DNA of 64,000 bases, taken from the NCBI GenBank assembly GCA_902363445.1, contig CABJAB010000006.1, positions 194,778 to 258,777 of the forward strand, given 5' to 3'. The stretch's first letter is position 1. Each line of letters starts with the position of its first letter. This document shows, one piece after another, positions 62,868 to 64,000 of this stretch. Made by a program: the position numbers and the translations under genes. Origin of the DNA: Lachnospiraceae bacterium. Its GTDB lineage: Bacteria > Bacillota > Clostridia > Lachnospirales > Lachnospiraceae. Under the pieces are notes generated by a model that was not told the DNA's origin, searched no databases, and saw only the letters and a list, made by a program, of their open reading frames with translations.

Positions 62868-64000
62868 CTATGCAATTAGACGCTGAACCTCTGATTTTGC
62901 GGTATCTATGGACGCATGAGCGTACCAGTTCATTGTGATACTGATATTTGAATGCCCCATGATATACTGTAAATCTTTCGGGTTCATGTTCTTGCTTGCC
63001 AGTCTTGTACAGAACGTATGGCGTAGCGTGTGCGGTGTGATATGTGGCAAGGGGTTATCCTTATGGTGCTTGTTGTATTTCTTTACCATACGGACAAATA
63101 AGGCGTTGTAATCAATGGCAACTTTGGGCTTGCCTTTCTGATTGACAAATAGGAAGTTGCCCCGTCCGTCTATCACAAATGGTTCTGCCTTTGGGCGTTT
63201 CTTCATCAATCGTTGAAATGCTTTGATTGTTTCCTCACTCAACGGTACTTGCCTTGTTCCGCTCTTTGTTTTAGGCGTTTCAATATAATAGCCTTGTTCC
63301 TTGCTCTTTAATAACTGGTGGTCGATAATCACAACCTCATGGTTAAAATCAACGTCCATGATTGTCAATCCGCACAGTTCCGAGATACGAAGTCCAGTCT
63401 TTAACAGTATCAGCACATCATCAAAATACTTATGATACACATTGTCCGTCTTGATGAATGACAGTAGGGATTGTTCTTGTTCCTCTGTCAATGCGACTTT
63501 CTCTTTTGTATCATTTTCTAAGACTTCACTTAACTTGAAATCAAAAGGATTTTTCCTTACATAATCGTCTTGTATGGCGATATAGAATGACGCTTTTAAC
63601 GAGCGTTTATGGTTGTTAATGGTGTTATAGGAAAAGCCTTTGTCTTTCATGCGTAACGCCCATTCTTTAGCGTCAGAGGGTTTTATCGTATCAATACTCC
63701 TAGCACCTAACTTGTCCTCTTTCAATAACCGCATGAGCTGTTCCCGTTGTTTCTGTGTGCTTTTCTTCACGTTTGCCCTCTGTGCGTTCTGTTTGGCGTA
63801 GAGTTGGCAAAGCGTCATTTTCTTGCCTGTGCTGTCGATACCGTCCTCAATATCCCGTCTTATCTGCTGTTCCAGTTCACGAAGTGAGGGTTTTTCCCGT
63901 TTTCCCTTTGGTGTCGGGTCTGTGGGTGTCAATCTCCAAGCATACACATATTTTGTGTTTCCAAATGCGTCCACATATTTATATAAGTATTTTCCGTCTG
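62868..64000 (-). CDS. int: Tn916-family tyrosine recombinase (integrase), 5' end beyond window
   Basis: At least 376 residues are visible; the frame is open to the right edge (DGKYLYKYVDAFG). The N-terminal arm-binding domain, SAM-like core-binding domain (KKMTLCQLYAKQNAQR, SIKPSDAKEWA, RSLKASFYIAIQDD) and catalytic domain follow closely the Tn916 Int sequence. Catalytic residues visible are Arg in LKTGLRISELCG, HTLRHTFCTR with His and Arg, His in MGHSNI and the nucleophile Tyr in NWYAHA. It excises and inserts a conjugative transposon through a circular form. GC and codon use differ from the chromosome to the left. Confidence 0.95.
   Translation of the reverse strand, partial: DGKYLYKYVDAFGNTKYVYAWRLTPTDPTPKGKREKPSLRELEQQIRRDIEDGIDSTGKKMTLCQLYAKQNAQRANVKKSTQKQREQLMRLLKEDKLGARSIDTIKPSDAKEWALRMKDKGFSYNTINNHKRSLKASFYIAIQDDYVRKNPFDFKLSEVLENDTKEKVALTEEQEQSLLSFIKTDNVYHKYFDDVLILLKTGLRISELCGLTIMDVDFNHEVVIIDHQLLKSKEQGYYIETPKTKSGTRQVPLSEETIKAFQRLMKKRPKAEPFVIDGRGNFLFVNQKGKPKVAIDYNALFVRMVKKYNKHHKDNPLPHITPHTLRHTFCTRLASKNMNPKDLQYIMGHSNISITMNWYAHASIDTAKSEVQRLIA

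Overview
The window looks like chromosome of a low-to-mid GC Clostridia, most probably a Lachnospiraceae gut bacterium. This is an inference from protein families, strong GGAGG-type ribosome sites, FMN and yjdF riboswitches, the fol operon layout and a Tn916-type integrase. No rRNA, tRNA or CRISPR array was seen.

Left part (1-22000) is mostly housekeeping on the minus strand. After the tail of a MerR/TipAS regulator comes a five-gene operon: exoA, uup, a GH13 debranching-enzyme homologue with a destroyed active site, traX-like and a PfkB sugar kinase. A divergent ABC-F ATPase, a class III Fic protein and a CarD-type regulator follow. Next is a polyphosphate operon (ppx, ppk1) whose downstream response regulator has lost all its phosphorylation residues. 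Then come the folate genes (folC, folE, an HD phosphohydrolase, folP, fused folB-folK), running into pheA and a DUF815 ATPase.

Middle part (22000-49000) is more accessory. It holds a ROK-regulated polyol dehydrogenase pair, an orphan eukaryotic-type HisA, RibU behind an FMN riboswitch, YjdF behind its own leader, and a TetR/MFS pair with visible operators. There is a frameshifted MBL hydrolase behind a MerR-type promoter, an Fe-alcohol dehydrogenase and several small regulators. An HxlR-divergent operon joins a reductase, a zinc macrodomain and a class M sirtuin, i.e. reversible protein ADP-ribosylation. Three broken genes lie here: the MBL hydrolase, an alkylsulfatase, and a TetR/ABC-permease fusion remnant. 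The GMP synthase has a shortened glutaminase domain without its catalytic residues.

Right part (49000-64000) is dominated by signal transduction. An M13 metallopeptidase lipoprotein sits upstream of a response regulator, a sensor kinase and a hybrid kinase. On the plus strand, an operon encodes a regulator with two GntR-type HTH domains, a membrane hybrid kinase and a solute-binding lipoprotein, with no transporter permeases. From about 61650 the DNA becomes AT-rich and holds a RelE/Phd toxin-antitoxin pair, then a Tn916-family integrase running off the right edge. This marks the end of an integrative element.
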